Source: Desulfotruncus alcoholivorax DSM 16058
GTDB taxonomy: Bacteria > Bacillota > Desulfotomaculia > Desulfotomaculales > Desulfallaceae
DNA: 64,000 bases
NCBI RefSeq assembly: GCF_000430885.1
Contig: NZ_AUMW01000015.1
Location: 33,333 to 97,332, forward strand
Direction: 5' to 3'
The position numbers and the translations under genes were made by a program. Each line of letters begins with the position of its first letter. Position 1 is the first letter of the stretch. Positions 1 through 7,206 of the stretch are shown here, piece after piece. The notes under the pieces were generated by a model that was given only the letters and a program-made list of their open reading frames with translations, did not search any database and was not told the DNA's origin.

Positions 1-93
1 ATGTATCGTGATTATTTGCTGCTGTTGGCGGAAAAGAAAAAAGCGCGGGGAAAAATTGACAGCGCTGTGCGAAACAGGCTTGCGCTGAAATAA
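1..93 (+). CDS. C-terminal end of an unidentified plus-strand gene (truncated by window edge)
   Basis: Thirty codons are open from base 1 to a TAA at 91-93. They encode a short basic tail rich in Leu, Lys and Arg (ends NRLALK). The frame begins with ATG at base 1, but nothing upstream is visible, so this Met may be internal. The stop codon lies inside a terminator-like hairpin, as expected at the true end of a gene. No family can be assigned from so short a piece. It is the only plus-strand gene in the first 19 kb. Confidence 0.35.
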   Translation: MYRDYLLLLAEKKKARGKIDSAVRNRLALK

Positions 94-112
94 GCGGCAA
101 GCCTGTTCTTTT
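73..112 (+). terminator. Rho-independent terminator overlapping the first stop codon
   Basis: An 11-bp perfect inverted repeat, AACAGGCTTGC (73-83) and GCAAGCCTGTT (97-107), is followed by CTTTTC. It ends the plus-strand gene at 1-93. It may also act weakly for the minus-strand epimerase gene that ends at 133. Confidence 0.6.
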
Positions 113-132
113 CAATAGTTAAATATTAATTT

Positions 133-1071
133 TTAATTATTAAAGGTATTATTTGCGGCATGTCGACAGTACTTCACAGTTTCCAGCAGGCCCGCGGCCA
201 GGCCGGTCTGTGCCCGCCAGTTCAGCCCCGAGGCGGCCGCCCTTTCGTCCAGGTAGCTATGTTCAATGTCTCCCGGCCGGGCCGGGCAGTATTCGGGCTC
301 CGGTGTGCTGCCCGTTATTTCTTTCAGGGTGTCGAACAGTTCGTTAACCGAGGTGGGCATGCCGGTGCTGACATTAAAAATGCCCCCGCCGCCCCCGGTC
401 AGCGCGGACAGGTTGGCGTTCACCACATCTCCCACGTAGATGAAGTCCCGGGTCTGCTTGCCGGTGCCGAATATTTTCACCCGCCGGCCCCGCAGCATCC
501 GGTCGGTGAAGATGGCCACCACGCCGCCTTCCCCGGTGGCGTCCTGCCGCGGGCCGTATACGTTGGCATAACGCAGCACGGTGAAGTCAAGGTTGTATAA
601 TGTCCGGTAGACCGCCAGGTAATGCTCCACGGTGTGCTTGGATATGCCGTAGCCGGACATGGGCTGCAAAGGGTGTTTTTCGTCCACCGGCAGGTAGCGG
701 GGGTTGCCGTAAACGGCAGCCGAAGAGGCGTAGACAATTTTTTTGACCCCGCAGGAGCGGCAGGCTTCCAGCAGGTTGATGGTTCCGATGACGTTGATGG
801 CGGCGTCCTCCGCCGGCCAGTCCACGCTGGACTGCACGTCGATTTGGGCGGCGTGGTGGATTACGTACCCGGGTCGCTCGGATTTCAGAGTTTCCCGCAC
901 GAAGTTTTCATCCCGCAGGTCGCCCTTGTAGAAATTAACCCGGGGGTCCAGGTTTTCCATCCGCCCGCTGGACAGGTTGTCCAGTACGGCAGTTTGGCAG
1001 CCCCGGGCGACCAGGGCATCTACAATGTGGGAACCGATGAAGCCGGCCCCGCCAGTTACTAATACTCGCAT
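133..1071 (-). CDS. NAD-dependent sugar nucleotide epimerase/dehydratase (UDP-glucose 4-epimerase type)
   Basis: This 312-residue extended short-chain dehydrogenase probably interconverts UDP-hexoses (UDP-Glc/UDP-Gal or N-acetyl forms) for envelope polysaccharide. It starts with the Rossmann motif [10 protein letters not shown] (residues 6-15) and carries the catalytic YxxxK as Y141 and K145 in GYGISKH, preceded by the SSAAVYG serine motif near 116-122. The start at 1071 is preferred over one 12 codons upstream because GGAGGG sits just before this ATG. Length is normal for GalE-like enzymes. It lies next to galU, which makes the UDP-glucose it could use. Exact substrate specificity cannot be read from sequence. 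Confidence 0.85.
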   Translation of the reverse strand: MRVLVTGGAGFIGSHIVDALVARGCQTAVLDNLSSGRMENLDPRVNFYKGDLRDENFVRETLKSERPGYVIHHAAQIDVQSSVDWPAEDAAINVIGTINLLEACRSCGVKKIVYASSAAVYGNPRYLPVDEKHPLQPMSGYGISKHTVEHYLAVYRTLYNLDFTVLRYANVYGPRQDATGEGGVVAIFTDRMLRGRRVKIFGTGKQTRDFIYVGDVVNANLSALTGGGGGIFNVSTGMPTSVNELFDTLKEITGSTPEPEYCPARPGDIEHSYLDERAAASGLNWRAQTGLAAGLLETVKYCRHAANNTFNN

Positions 1072-1117
1072 ATGCCCTCCTATATCAAAGTGATTGTTCC
1101 GCGCCACGAAGCGCCAC

Positions 1118-1275
1118 GGGGACGGTTCCTCCGGCTTCCCTTCGCTATACGCTTCGTACGCTTCGGGGACGCTCGAAGCGTCCCATGATTCCGCTGCTCA
1201 TGAATCCGCTATACCTGGCTCCGATAGGGACTTTAAGTAGTAAACCGCACGGGCGGTCGTCCGCCCCTACCGATG
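1118..1275. repeat. Intergenic cluster of dispersed short repeats between the epimerase and galU
   Basis: The 289-bp gap 1072-1360 holds no gene. It contains the dispersed motif GGGGACGGTTC (1118-1128), a perfect 8-bp hairpin GGGACGCT/AGCGTCCC with a 3-base loop (1166-1184), and a GC-rich element GGGCGGTCGTCCGCCC (about 1252-1267) related to one near 3931-3963. The 1166-1184 hairpin lacks a U-tract, so it is not a clear terminator. Confidence 0.5.
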
Positions 1276-1360
1276 ACAAGGGCTGGGGAAACAATAGATA
1301 CATGCAAACACGCGCATGCAAACATGCGGATGTTTCTCTTGCTTCTATCTTACCTGGTTC

Positions 1361-2233
1361 TTACCTGGTTCCAGTCATTAAGTCGTGCAAGTATTGGCGG
1401 AATTCTTCCGCCAGGTCCGGACGCTGCAGGGCAAATTCCACCATGGCTTTGAGGTAACCCAGCTTGTCCCCCACGTCGTACCGGTCGCCTTCGAAAATCA
1501 GCCCGTACATGGGCTTTTGGGCCGCCAGCACTTTTAGCGCGTCCGTCAGCTGGATTTCACCCCCGGCCCCCGGTGTGGTATGGGCCAGAATTTCGAATAT
1601 TTCCGGTTCGATAATGTAGCGGCCCATGATGGCCAGGCGGGAGGGCGCGTCCTCCGGGGCCGGTTTTTCCACCAGGTCGCGGATAATATAAATGTTGTCC
1701 CGCACCGGTTCGGCATCCAGAATACCGTATTTGCCGACATCTCCCGGGGGTACTTCCTTAATACCGATAACCGACGCCTGCATTTCCTCGTACAGGTCCG
1801 TCATTTGTCGCAGGCAGGGCACTTCACTGCTGACGATATCGTCGCCCAGCAGCACGGCAAAGGGCTCGTTGCCCACAAACCGGCGGGCGCAGTAAACGGC
1901 ATGGCCAAGACCGCGCGGCTCTTTCTGGCGAATATAGTGGATTTCAGCCAGGCTGGAAGTTTTCTCCACTATCTCCAGCAGGTCTTGCTTGCCCTTGCTG
2001 CGCAGGTGGTCTTCCAGGCAGCGCGATTTGTCGAAATGGTCTTCAATGGCTTTTTTATCCCGGCCGGTTATAATAAGTATATCCTCGATCCCTGAATCTA
2101 CTGCTTCTTCAATTATATATTGAATGGTAGGCTTGTCCACTATTGGTATCATTTCCTTGGGAAGCGCCTTGGTGGCCGGCAAAAAACGTATTCCCAATCC
2201 TGCCGCCGGTATAACCGCCTTTCTGATTCTCAT
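1361..2233 (-). CDS. galU: UTP--glucose-1-phosphate uridylyltransferase
   Basis: Makes UDP-glucose from UTP and glucose-1-phosphate, a precursor for wall glycans and glycolipids; cytoplasmic. The N-terminus has the nucleotidyltransferase signature (AGLGIRFLPATKALPKEM, about residues 11-28) and IVDKPTIQYI. Later family motifs include LLGDD, EVPPGDVGKYG, LVEKP and GRYI. Length (290 aa) is typical. AGGAGG precedes the ATG at 2233. One oddity: the usual GTR of the G-x-G-T-R-F-L-P motif reads GIR (ATA codon). It sits in the same orientation as the epimerase and the WecA-type gene, consistent with an envelope cluster. Confidence 0.93.
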   Translation of the reverse strand: MRIRKAVIPAAGLGIRFLPATKALPKEMIPIVDKPTIQYIIEEAVDSGIEDILIITGRDKKAIEDHFDKSRCLEDHLRSKGKQDLLEIVEKTSSLAEIHYIRQKEPRGLGHAVYCARRFVGNEPFAVLLGDDIVSSEVPCLRQMTDLYEEMQASVIGIKEVPPGDVGKYGILDAEPVRDNIYIIRDLVEKPAPEDAPSRLAIMGRYIIEPEIFEILAHTTPGAGGEIQLTDALKVLAAQKPMYGLIFEGDRYDVGDKLGYLKAMVEFALQRPDLAEEFRQYLHDLMTGTR

Positions 2234-2445
2234 TGGCGATTCCTCCTAATTATCAATTTACCAGGAAAGAACAGGGATGGAAATGCGGGGACGGTTCTGC
2301 AAACAGTCTCCGCGTTTCCCGCTCCCCCCGTGCTTCCCCCCCAAGCTTGCGCATTTCAACTCAGGACTTGACTCATAACTCAAGTATATATTCCAGCCGG
2401 GGGCAGGTAAATCCTCCTTATCCAGAAAAAAGTAATTAGTACAAT
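2234..2445. other. Gap between galU and the WecA-type gene; dispersed motif, no gene
   Basis: The full gap runs 2234-2544. It contains the GGGGACGGTTC motif (2287-2297), the terminator at 2446-2486, and AT-rich short tandem repeats of the type AATTATTCA (about 2487-2535). No credible coding frame was seen. Confidence 0.4.
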
Positions 2446-2486
2446 AAAAAGCAACCTTGAAACCTGTAAGGTTCATGGTTGCTTTT
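2446..2486 (-). terminator. Terminator of the WecA-type gene
   Basis: AAAAGCAACC and GGTTGCTTTT form a long stem with a partly paired inner region (TGAAACC/GGTTCA). On the minus strand it is followed by a T-run, so it suits the gene ending at 2545. Confidence 0.7.
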
Positions 2487-2544
2487 GTTTAATTATTTAA
2501 TTATTCAATTATTCAAATGTTCAATTATTCAATTTATGAAATGA

Positions 2545-3639
2545 TTACATTTTAGATGATCCTTGACGCTTCAAGCCTTCGGTTACCTTGAAACCGGCAC
2601 GCCCGGAGCTTCCCAGCACGCCCAAACGGTTGGCGGAGTAGATAACCACTACCGCCAGCACAGCCAGCAATGCCAGCGCCTGGTTGCTGCTGATTAAATT
2701 CAACAACACTGCGTTAATCCCCAGGAAAGCACTGAGACCGTATATCACAAGTACGGTTTGCCGGTGGCTGAGCCCCATCGCCATAAGCTGGTGGTGCAGG
2801 TGCTCCCGGTCGGGCTGGAATATCGGCCGGTGCTTGTGATAACGCCTGATAATAGCGAAAAAAGTATCCAACAGCGGTATGCCCAGGATTACCATCGGCA
2901 CAATTACGGAGACGGCTGTGGCGCTTTTGGTAAGGCTCATAATGGACATAACTGCAAGGGTGAAACCTAGAAACATGGAACCCGTATCACCAAGGAATAT
3001 TTTGGCCGGGTGGAAGTTATGCTTTAAAAAGCCCAGGGTTGCAGCCACCAAAATCAGTGACAGCATTACCATGTCGGTCATTGCGGCTGTGCCTGACCTG
3101 CCCCACTGGGTCCAGGCCACCGCCGCCATGGTGAGGGCGGCGATACTCGAAACCCCTCCGGCCAGCCCGTCCAACCCGTCGATAAGGTTAACCGCATTGG
3201 TTACAGCCACAATCCAAAATAATGTCAGCGGAACGCTCAGCACTCCCAGAAACAACATTTTACCTGTTAACGGGTTGGTTATATAATATACCTCAATTCC
3301 AAAGGGAATTACGGAAAGCGCCGCCAGTATTTGTCCCAACAGCTTCACCCCGGGGGGAAGGCCCCTGGTGTCGTCCAGAATTCCCAGCGCAACAATAACA
3401 GTGGCACCGGCCAGCAATCCCCATATGCCCGGATATGCCCTTGCCGGAGATATGATCACCGCCGCAGTAAAGGCCAGGTATACTGCCAGTCCGCCCATCC
3501 GGGGCATTAAACCCTTGTGCACCTTGCGAGGGTCGGGGCGGTCGATGGCCCCAATTTTAACGGCAATTACCCGCACCACCGGCGTTGCAGCATAACCAAG
3601 GACCAGCGCGAGAAAAAGCGGTATTGTATATTTTTCCAA
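2545..3639 (-). CDS. Undecaprenyl-phosphate GlcNAc-1-phosphate transferase (WecA/TagO/MraY family)
   Basis: Polytopic membrane enzyme (364 aa, about ten hydrophobic segments) that starts polymer synthesis by moving HexNAc-1-phosphate from UDP-sugar to undecaprenyl phosphate. Family signatures are visible: HKGLMPRMGG, LGILDDTRGLPP, NAVNLIDGLDGLAGG, FLGDTGSMFLG and DREHLHHQL. The start is probably TTG at 3639, because GGAGGG lies 7 bases before it; an ATG 13 codons upstream has no ribosome binding site. With the TagA-type transferase at 13.6 kb and csaB next door, it likely begins secondary cell wall polymer synthesis. Confidence 0.9.
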   Translation of the reverse strand: MEKYTIPLFLALVLGYAATPVVRVIAVKIGAIDRPDPRKVHKGLMPRMGGLAVYLAFTAAVIISPARAYPGIWGLLAGATVIVALGILDDTRGLPPGVKLLGQILAALSVIPFGIEVYYITNPLTGKMLFLGVLSVPLTLFWIVAVTNAVNLIDGLDGLAGGVSSIAALTMAAVAWTQWGRSGTAAMTDMVMLSLILVAATLGFLKHNFHPAKIFLGDTGSMFLGFTLAVMSIMSLTKSATAVSVIVPMVILGIPLLDTFFAIIRRYHKHRPIFQPDREHLHHQLMAMGLSHRQTVLVIYGLSAFLGINAVLLNLISSNQALALLAVLAVVVIYSANRLGVLGSSGRAGFKVTEGLKRQGSSKM

Positions 3640-3980
3640 GAATTCTCCCTCCAGCCGGTAAAAATCGGCATCAGACAAACTTAAATCTATTTTATCACTG
3701 GCGTTGGTGCTCTACAAATTCAAAAAATGCTTGATATTAGCTAATATATGTAAAATACGGGCTATTTATGTCGGGTTTGTCCCCCCGGCTGCGTCAGGCT
3801 TCCATTTTCCTAAATCATCAAGATTGATAAAGATTGATGATTTTACTCTTTTTTTGCCGGCGCAAAACCCGACAGGCCCGGTTTGGCGGTTCGGCTTCAG
3901 CCGCGATTTCAGCGCAAAGCCGGGCGAAAGCCGGGCGGACAGGGTCGCCCGCCCCTGCATCTTCAGATGGCGATTCGTGT
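3640..3980. other. GC-rich intergenic gap without a supported gene
   Basis: About 340 bases separate the WecA-type gene from csaB. The right half has a GC-rich dispersed element ending CGCCCGCCCCTGCATC (about 3948-3963), similar to the one near 1252-1275. Several open frames cross it, but none has a ribosome binding site or recognisable product. Confidence 0.4.
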
Positions 3981-4020
3981 ATTGTCATTGCGAGGAGCGA
4001 AGCGACGCGGCAATCTCGGA
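3981..4020. repeat. Dispersed GTCATTGCGAGG repeat forming the 3' end of csaB
   Basis: The run starting GTCATTGCGAGGAGCG and ending GGCAATCT matches a repeat seen again at 19253-19320. It overlaps the csaB stop codon (3985-3987) and encodes the last residues of CsaB. This type of GTCATTGCGAG repeat is, to my knowledge, widespread in bacterial genomes. Confidence 0.6.
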
Positions 4021-5097
4021 CTCCAAAACCTGGGCTGTGCGTGTAGCCGCGGTGCGCAGGTGTTCCATTTTACGGGTCATATTGAGCACAACCCGGGAGC
4101 GGTCCGCCAGCAGCCTTTCAATCAGGCCTGCCAGGGCCTCGCCTTTTATTTCACCGGGGCGGCCCGCAGGCGCCACATCAATTCTTTTCAGGAAGCGTTC
4201 AACCTTGGGGTCGTAAACAATCCCCAGCGGAGGCACTCCGCAGACAGCGGCGAAAATCAGGGCGTGCAGGCGCATCCCCAGGAGCAGGTCCAGGTTGCCG
4301 GTGAGGGATATCACCTGCGGCACATTCAGCTTTTCACTGACAATAATGCTGGGTTCCCGCATCGCCGCCGCCACTTCACGTGAAATCACCAGATCCGCCG
4401 GGCTTTGCATGGGTATAAATACCACTGTCCGGCCGGCCTTGACCAGGTTGTCGAGGGCGCGGGCCAAATCCATTTCCCATGTGGCCCGGCCCGGCAAGGG
4501 GCGGATGGCGACCCCCACCACTCCGGCGCCCGGTTCCACACCATGGCGCCGCAGGATTTTAGCCCCTTCCGCCAGGCCGATGTCTTCGGGGTGCAGCCCC
4601 AGCACCGGGTCGGCTGTGACTTCGACCGGCCGCGTTACCCCCATGGCCTGTAAATCGCGCCTGGATTCCTCGTCCCGCACCGTGACGGCCCTGACGCCCC
4701 GGGTGGTAAGGCCCACGAGAAGCCGCCCGTACTTGGTGTTAACCGGGCCGATGCCCTGGGCATAATACATCACCGGGCGGCCAAGCATGCGGGCCAGCCA
4801 GATTACCCCCAGGTAGTAAAGCAGGCTCTGCAGCCCGGTTACGTCCTGCAGGAGGCTCCCCCCGCCGCTTACCAACAGGTCGGCCTTCCGGAGCGCGCCG
4901 GCCACTTCCCTGATGCTCCACCTGTCTACCGCCCGCACCCCGTAATCCCGGGCCGTGGCAGCCGGGTCATTGGAAAGCACGGTCACGTCCAATCCGGGGA
5001 TGCTTTTGCGCAAAGTAAGCAGCATGCTGTAAAGCACCGCCTCGTCCCCCAGGTTATTAAACCCGTAATAGCCGGATATTACTATTCTATGTCCCAT
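3985..5097 (-). CDS. csaB: Polysaccharide pyruvyl transferase CsaB
   Basis: Adds ketal-linked pyruvate to the secondary cell wall polymer, the modification SLH domains recognise. This 370-residue protein shows family motifs: GYYGFNNLGDEAVL near the N-terminus, VSGGGSLLQDVTG, YAQGIGP, VTADPVLGL and GMRLHALIFAA. AAGAAGG lies 7 bases before the ATG at 5097; a GTG two codons upstream is too close to it. The final residues (IAASLRSSQ) are encoded by the dispersed repeat at 3981-4020, so the native C-terminus may have been replaced or extended. SLH genes on its 3' side of the map (5.4-10.7 kb) fit its role. Confidence 0.93.
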   Translation of the reverse strand: MGHRIVISGYYGFNNLGDEAVLYSMLLTLRKSIPGLDVTVLSNDPAATARDYGVRAVDRWSIREVAGALRKADLLVSGGGSLLQDVTGLQSLLYYLGVIWLARMLGRPVMYYAQGIGPVNTKYGRLLVGLTTRGVRAVTVRDEESRRDLQAMGVTRPVEVTADPVLGLHPEDIGLAEGAKILRRHGVEPGAGVVGVAIRPLPGRATWEMDLARALDNLVKAGRTVVFIPMQSPADLVISREVAAAMREPSIIVSEKLNVPQVISLTGNLDLLLGMRLHALIFAAVCGVPPLGIVYDPKVERFLKRIDVAPAGRPGEIKGEALAGLIERLLADRSRVVLNMTRKMEHLRTAATRTAQVLESEIAASLRSSQ

Positions 5098-5289
5098 AAT
5101 CACACCTTCTTATAACACTTCGCCAACACTTCTCAAAACGCCTTCATTTATTAATTTATATCCCATACCCTGTCCCGGCAAACCTTGGCCCCAACCCAAA
5201 TTTTAGCACAGAGGAGAAACACCCGCCTATACCTCAGTGACATATATTATTACCTCTGAATACAGATTAAAAAAGCACCGAAAGAAGCA

Positions 5290-5318
5290 GCCGGGTAATC
5301 CGCATGTAACTACCCGGC
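5290..5318 (-). terminator. Hairpin downstream of the first SLH gene
   Basis: GCCGGGTA (5290-5297) pairs with TACCCGGC (5311-5318). On the minus strand a T-rich stretch follows some bases later. A near-copy with a compensating base-pair change lies at 7133-7161 behind the second SLH gene. The rest of the 5098-5372 gap has no gene; AAGTTTGGTGCC occurs at 5356-5367. Confidence 0.6.
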
Positions 5319-5372
5319 CGTTTTATCGTATTTTATTGTATTTACATAAGTTAATAAGTTTGGTGCCCGGCA

Positions 5373-6956
5373 CTATATACTTATGTTAACCGTAACCTGT
5401 GATTCCAAGCCTGTTTTGCCGGTGACGGTTATGGATATGGTGTTGGTTTCAAGCAAATCCAGCACTGTCTTCAAGCCATTCAGGGTTATTGAAGGGTCAC
5501 CGATCAATTGCTCAACGGTAACGGAAGCCACCCCTTGATTGAAAGTTATTTCTTTAGTGACGCCAAGCAAACTAACCCTGGCTTTGCTTGCATCTGATGA
5601 TGCATTTACTGTAATGCCGGTGAATTTGGAGCTGTCTTGATACCCGGTTAAATTAATGTTGAAATTGTTGTTTGTACCCGTTACCGTAACCGGGTTGCCG
5701 TTCACCATAAAGGTTACTGAATTCACCACCGGTGGTTGTTCGGTGTAGGGGGTATCAACTGCGCCGCCGCCCCCTCCACCGCCGCCGCCTGCGATGGGCA
5801 AACCTGCAGCGTTTGCCGTGCTTAAAGTTATATTTTGCTGCCCGGCATTACCCACCTGTAAGCTCTTCTCTATTTGGGCCACCTTGCCGTCAATTACGCA
5901 GCGCACCAGGTACTTATGGTCTTTAACCAACACGGCGGTATATTTACCGCTGTCATCAGTGCTGACAGTAAAGGTGGGATTGGTGGTAAAAATAAGTGTC
6001 GTATTTTTTACAGGCTCACCGTTCTTGTCTTTCAAGGTGCCGGTGACCACAGCGGCCGCCTGCACCGGCAGGTCGACACCGGTCATATTGCCGGCGGTCA
6101 CCTGCACATCACTTTGATAAGCCACTTCCTTGCCGGTGGCGGCTGTCAAATCATATTTACCCGGCTCCAGGTTAAATTTAAAACGACCGTTGGCGTCGGT
6201 TTTGGTTAAAGCCAATACTTCATAGCCGTCGGCCTGATATATTTTTACCACAGCATTGGGCACGGCCGCATTATTATAAGTTACCTTGCCGTCAATACCG
6301 GTTGCTTTAAGCGGCTGGGGTTGAACCGGTGTACCGGCGCCCGGTGTATAGCCCAGGGCCCGGTCCAGGGATACTATCGCCTCTGCCCTGCTGATGCCTT
6401 TTTGCGGTGCAAATGAGTTGTCCGGCATGCCTTTCATCAAGCCGGCCCGGACAACGGCGCCGGTATTGGCGCGGGCCCATGGCGCAATTTGCCCGGCGTC
6501 CGTGAAATTATCAATCCCACCGGTATCCGGGGTGAGCTTGAGCAAACGCACCAAAACGCCGGCCGCTTCCTGACGGGTGATGGTTTGGTTGGGTCTGAAG
6601 GTGCCGTCGGAATACCCGCCGATATAACCTGCGGCGGTTGCATTCGCCACATCACCATAATACCAGGTTCCGGGCTTGACATCCGGAAAATTCGCGCCTG
6701 ACTTGCTCTGCTCAACTTTGAACGCGCGGTTGACCAAAGCGACAAATTCCGCCCTGCTAACCTGGCGGTTAGGCTTAAAGGTGCCGTCAGCATATCCGGC
6801 GGCCAGCCCTTGATCCACCCATTTGTTTATCTGCCCTGCCGCCCAGTGGCCCTGCAAATCGGTAAAACCGGCTGCCAGGGCATAGCCCGTCAGGGTCAAC
6901 AGTACCAACATTGTCAAAAATAATATACGTGTTGCCTTTTGGGTCATTCTTTGCAT
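5373..6956 (-). CDS. SLH-domain surface protein with carboxypeptidase-regulatory-like domains
   Basis: Secreted protein (527 aa) anchored to pyruvylated wall polymer. The signal peptide covers about residues 1-28 (ends GYALAAG). Three SLH domains follow, starting FTDLQGHWA, FPDVKPGTWYYG and FTDAGQIAPWA, with SRAE/TRQE motifs. Two carboxypeptidase-regulatory-like beta domains come next (each with a DGKVTYNNAAVPNAVV- or GTLKDKNGEPV-like start), then a glycine run near residue 390 and an unassigned C-terminal domain of about 135 residues. The start at 6956 has AAAGGAGG just before it. A longer frame to 7148 would run through the terminator of the upstream gene and is unlikely. It is a paralogue of the next gene for at least the first 390 residues. 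Confidence 0.88.
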   Translation of the reverse strand: MQRMTQKATRILFLTMLVLLTLTGYALAAGFTDLQGHWAAGQINKWVDQGLAAGYADGTFKPNRQVSRAEFVALVNRAFKVEQSKSGANFPDVKPGTWYYGDVANATAAGYIGGYSDGTFRPNQTITRQEAAGVLVRLLKLTPDTGGIDNFTDAGQIAPWARANTGAVVRAGLMKGMPDNSFAPQKGISRAEAIVSLDRALGYTPGAGTPVQPQPLKATGIDGKVTYNNAAVPNAVVKIYQADGYEVLALTKTDANGRFKFNLEPGKYDLTAATGKEVAYQSDVQVTAGNMTGVDLPVQAAAVVTGTLKDKNGEPVKNTTLIFTTNPTFTVSTDDSGKYTAVLVKDHKYLVRCVIDGKVAQIEKSLQVGNAGQQNITLSTANAAGLPIAGGGGGGGGGAVDTPYTEQPPVVNSVTFMVNGNPVTVTGTNNNFNINLTGYQDSSKFTGITVNASSDASKARVSLLGVTKEITFNQGVASVTVEQLIGDPSITLNGLKTVLDLLETNTISITVTGKTGLESQVTVNISI

Positions 6957-7132
6957 GTGCCTCCTTTTTTCTAATTTGTTGTTTGTCGTTAAAATTACCT
7001 GGTTTATATATTCCACCCGATTATTGTCACTTCCTGCTTTGCTTCCTGTTTCTTCTTCTTTCTTGACTTGCCTTGGCGGGCATGGTATTTTGGAATCAAT
7101 TGAGAAGATCCAGCAGTAAAGAAAAGAAATCA

Positions 7133-7161
7133 GCCGGGCAATCCGCATGGAACTGCCCGGC
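7133..7161 (-). terminator. Hairpin downstream of the second SLH gene
   Basis: GCCGGGCA (7133-7140) pairs with TGCCCGGC (7154-7161). It is homologous to the hairpin at 5290-5318, with G-C in place of A-T pairing on both arms. The flanking sequence GTATTTACATAAGTTAATAA and AAGTTTGGTGCC (7189-7200) is also shared. Confidence 0.6.
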
Positions 7162-7206
7162 CGTTTAGTTGTATTTACATAAGTTAATAAGTTTGGTGCC
7201 TGACAC

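Noticed and set aside
6957..7148. 64-codon N-terminal extension of the first SLH gene
   Set aside because: It would run through the downstream hairpin of the second SLH gene and place 64 residues before a good signal peptide; the ATG at 6956 has AAAGGAGG.
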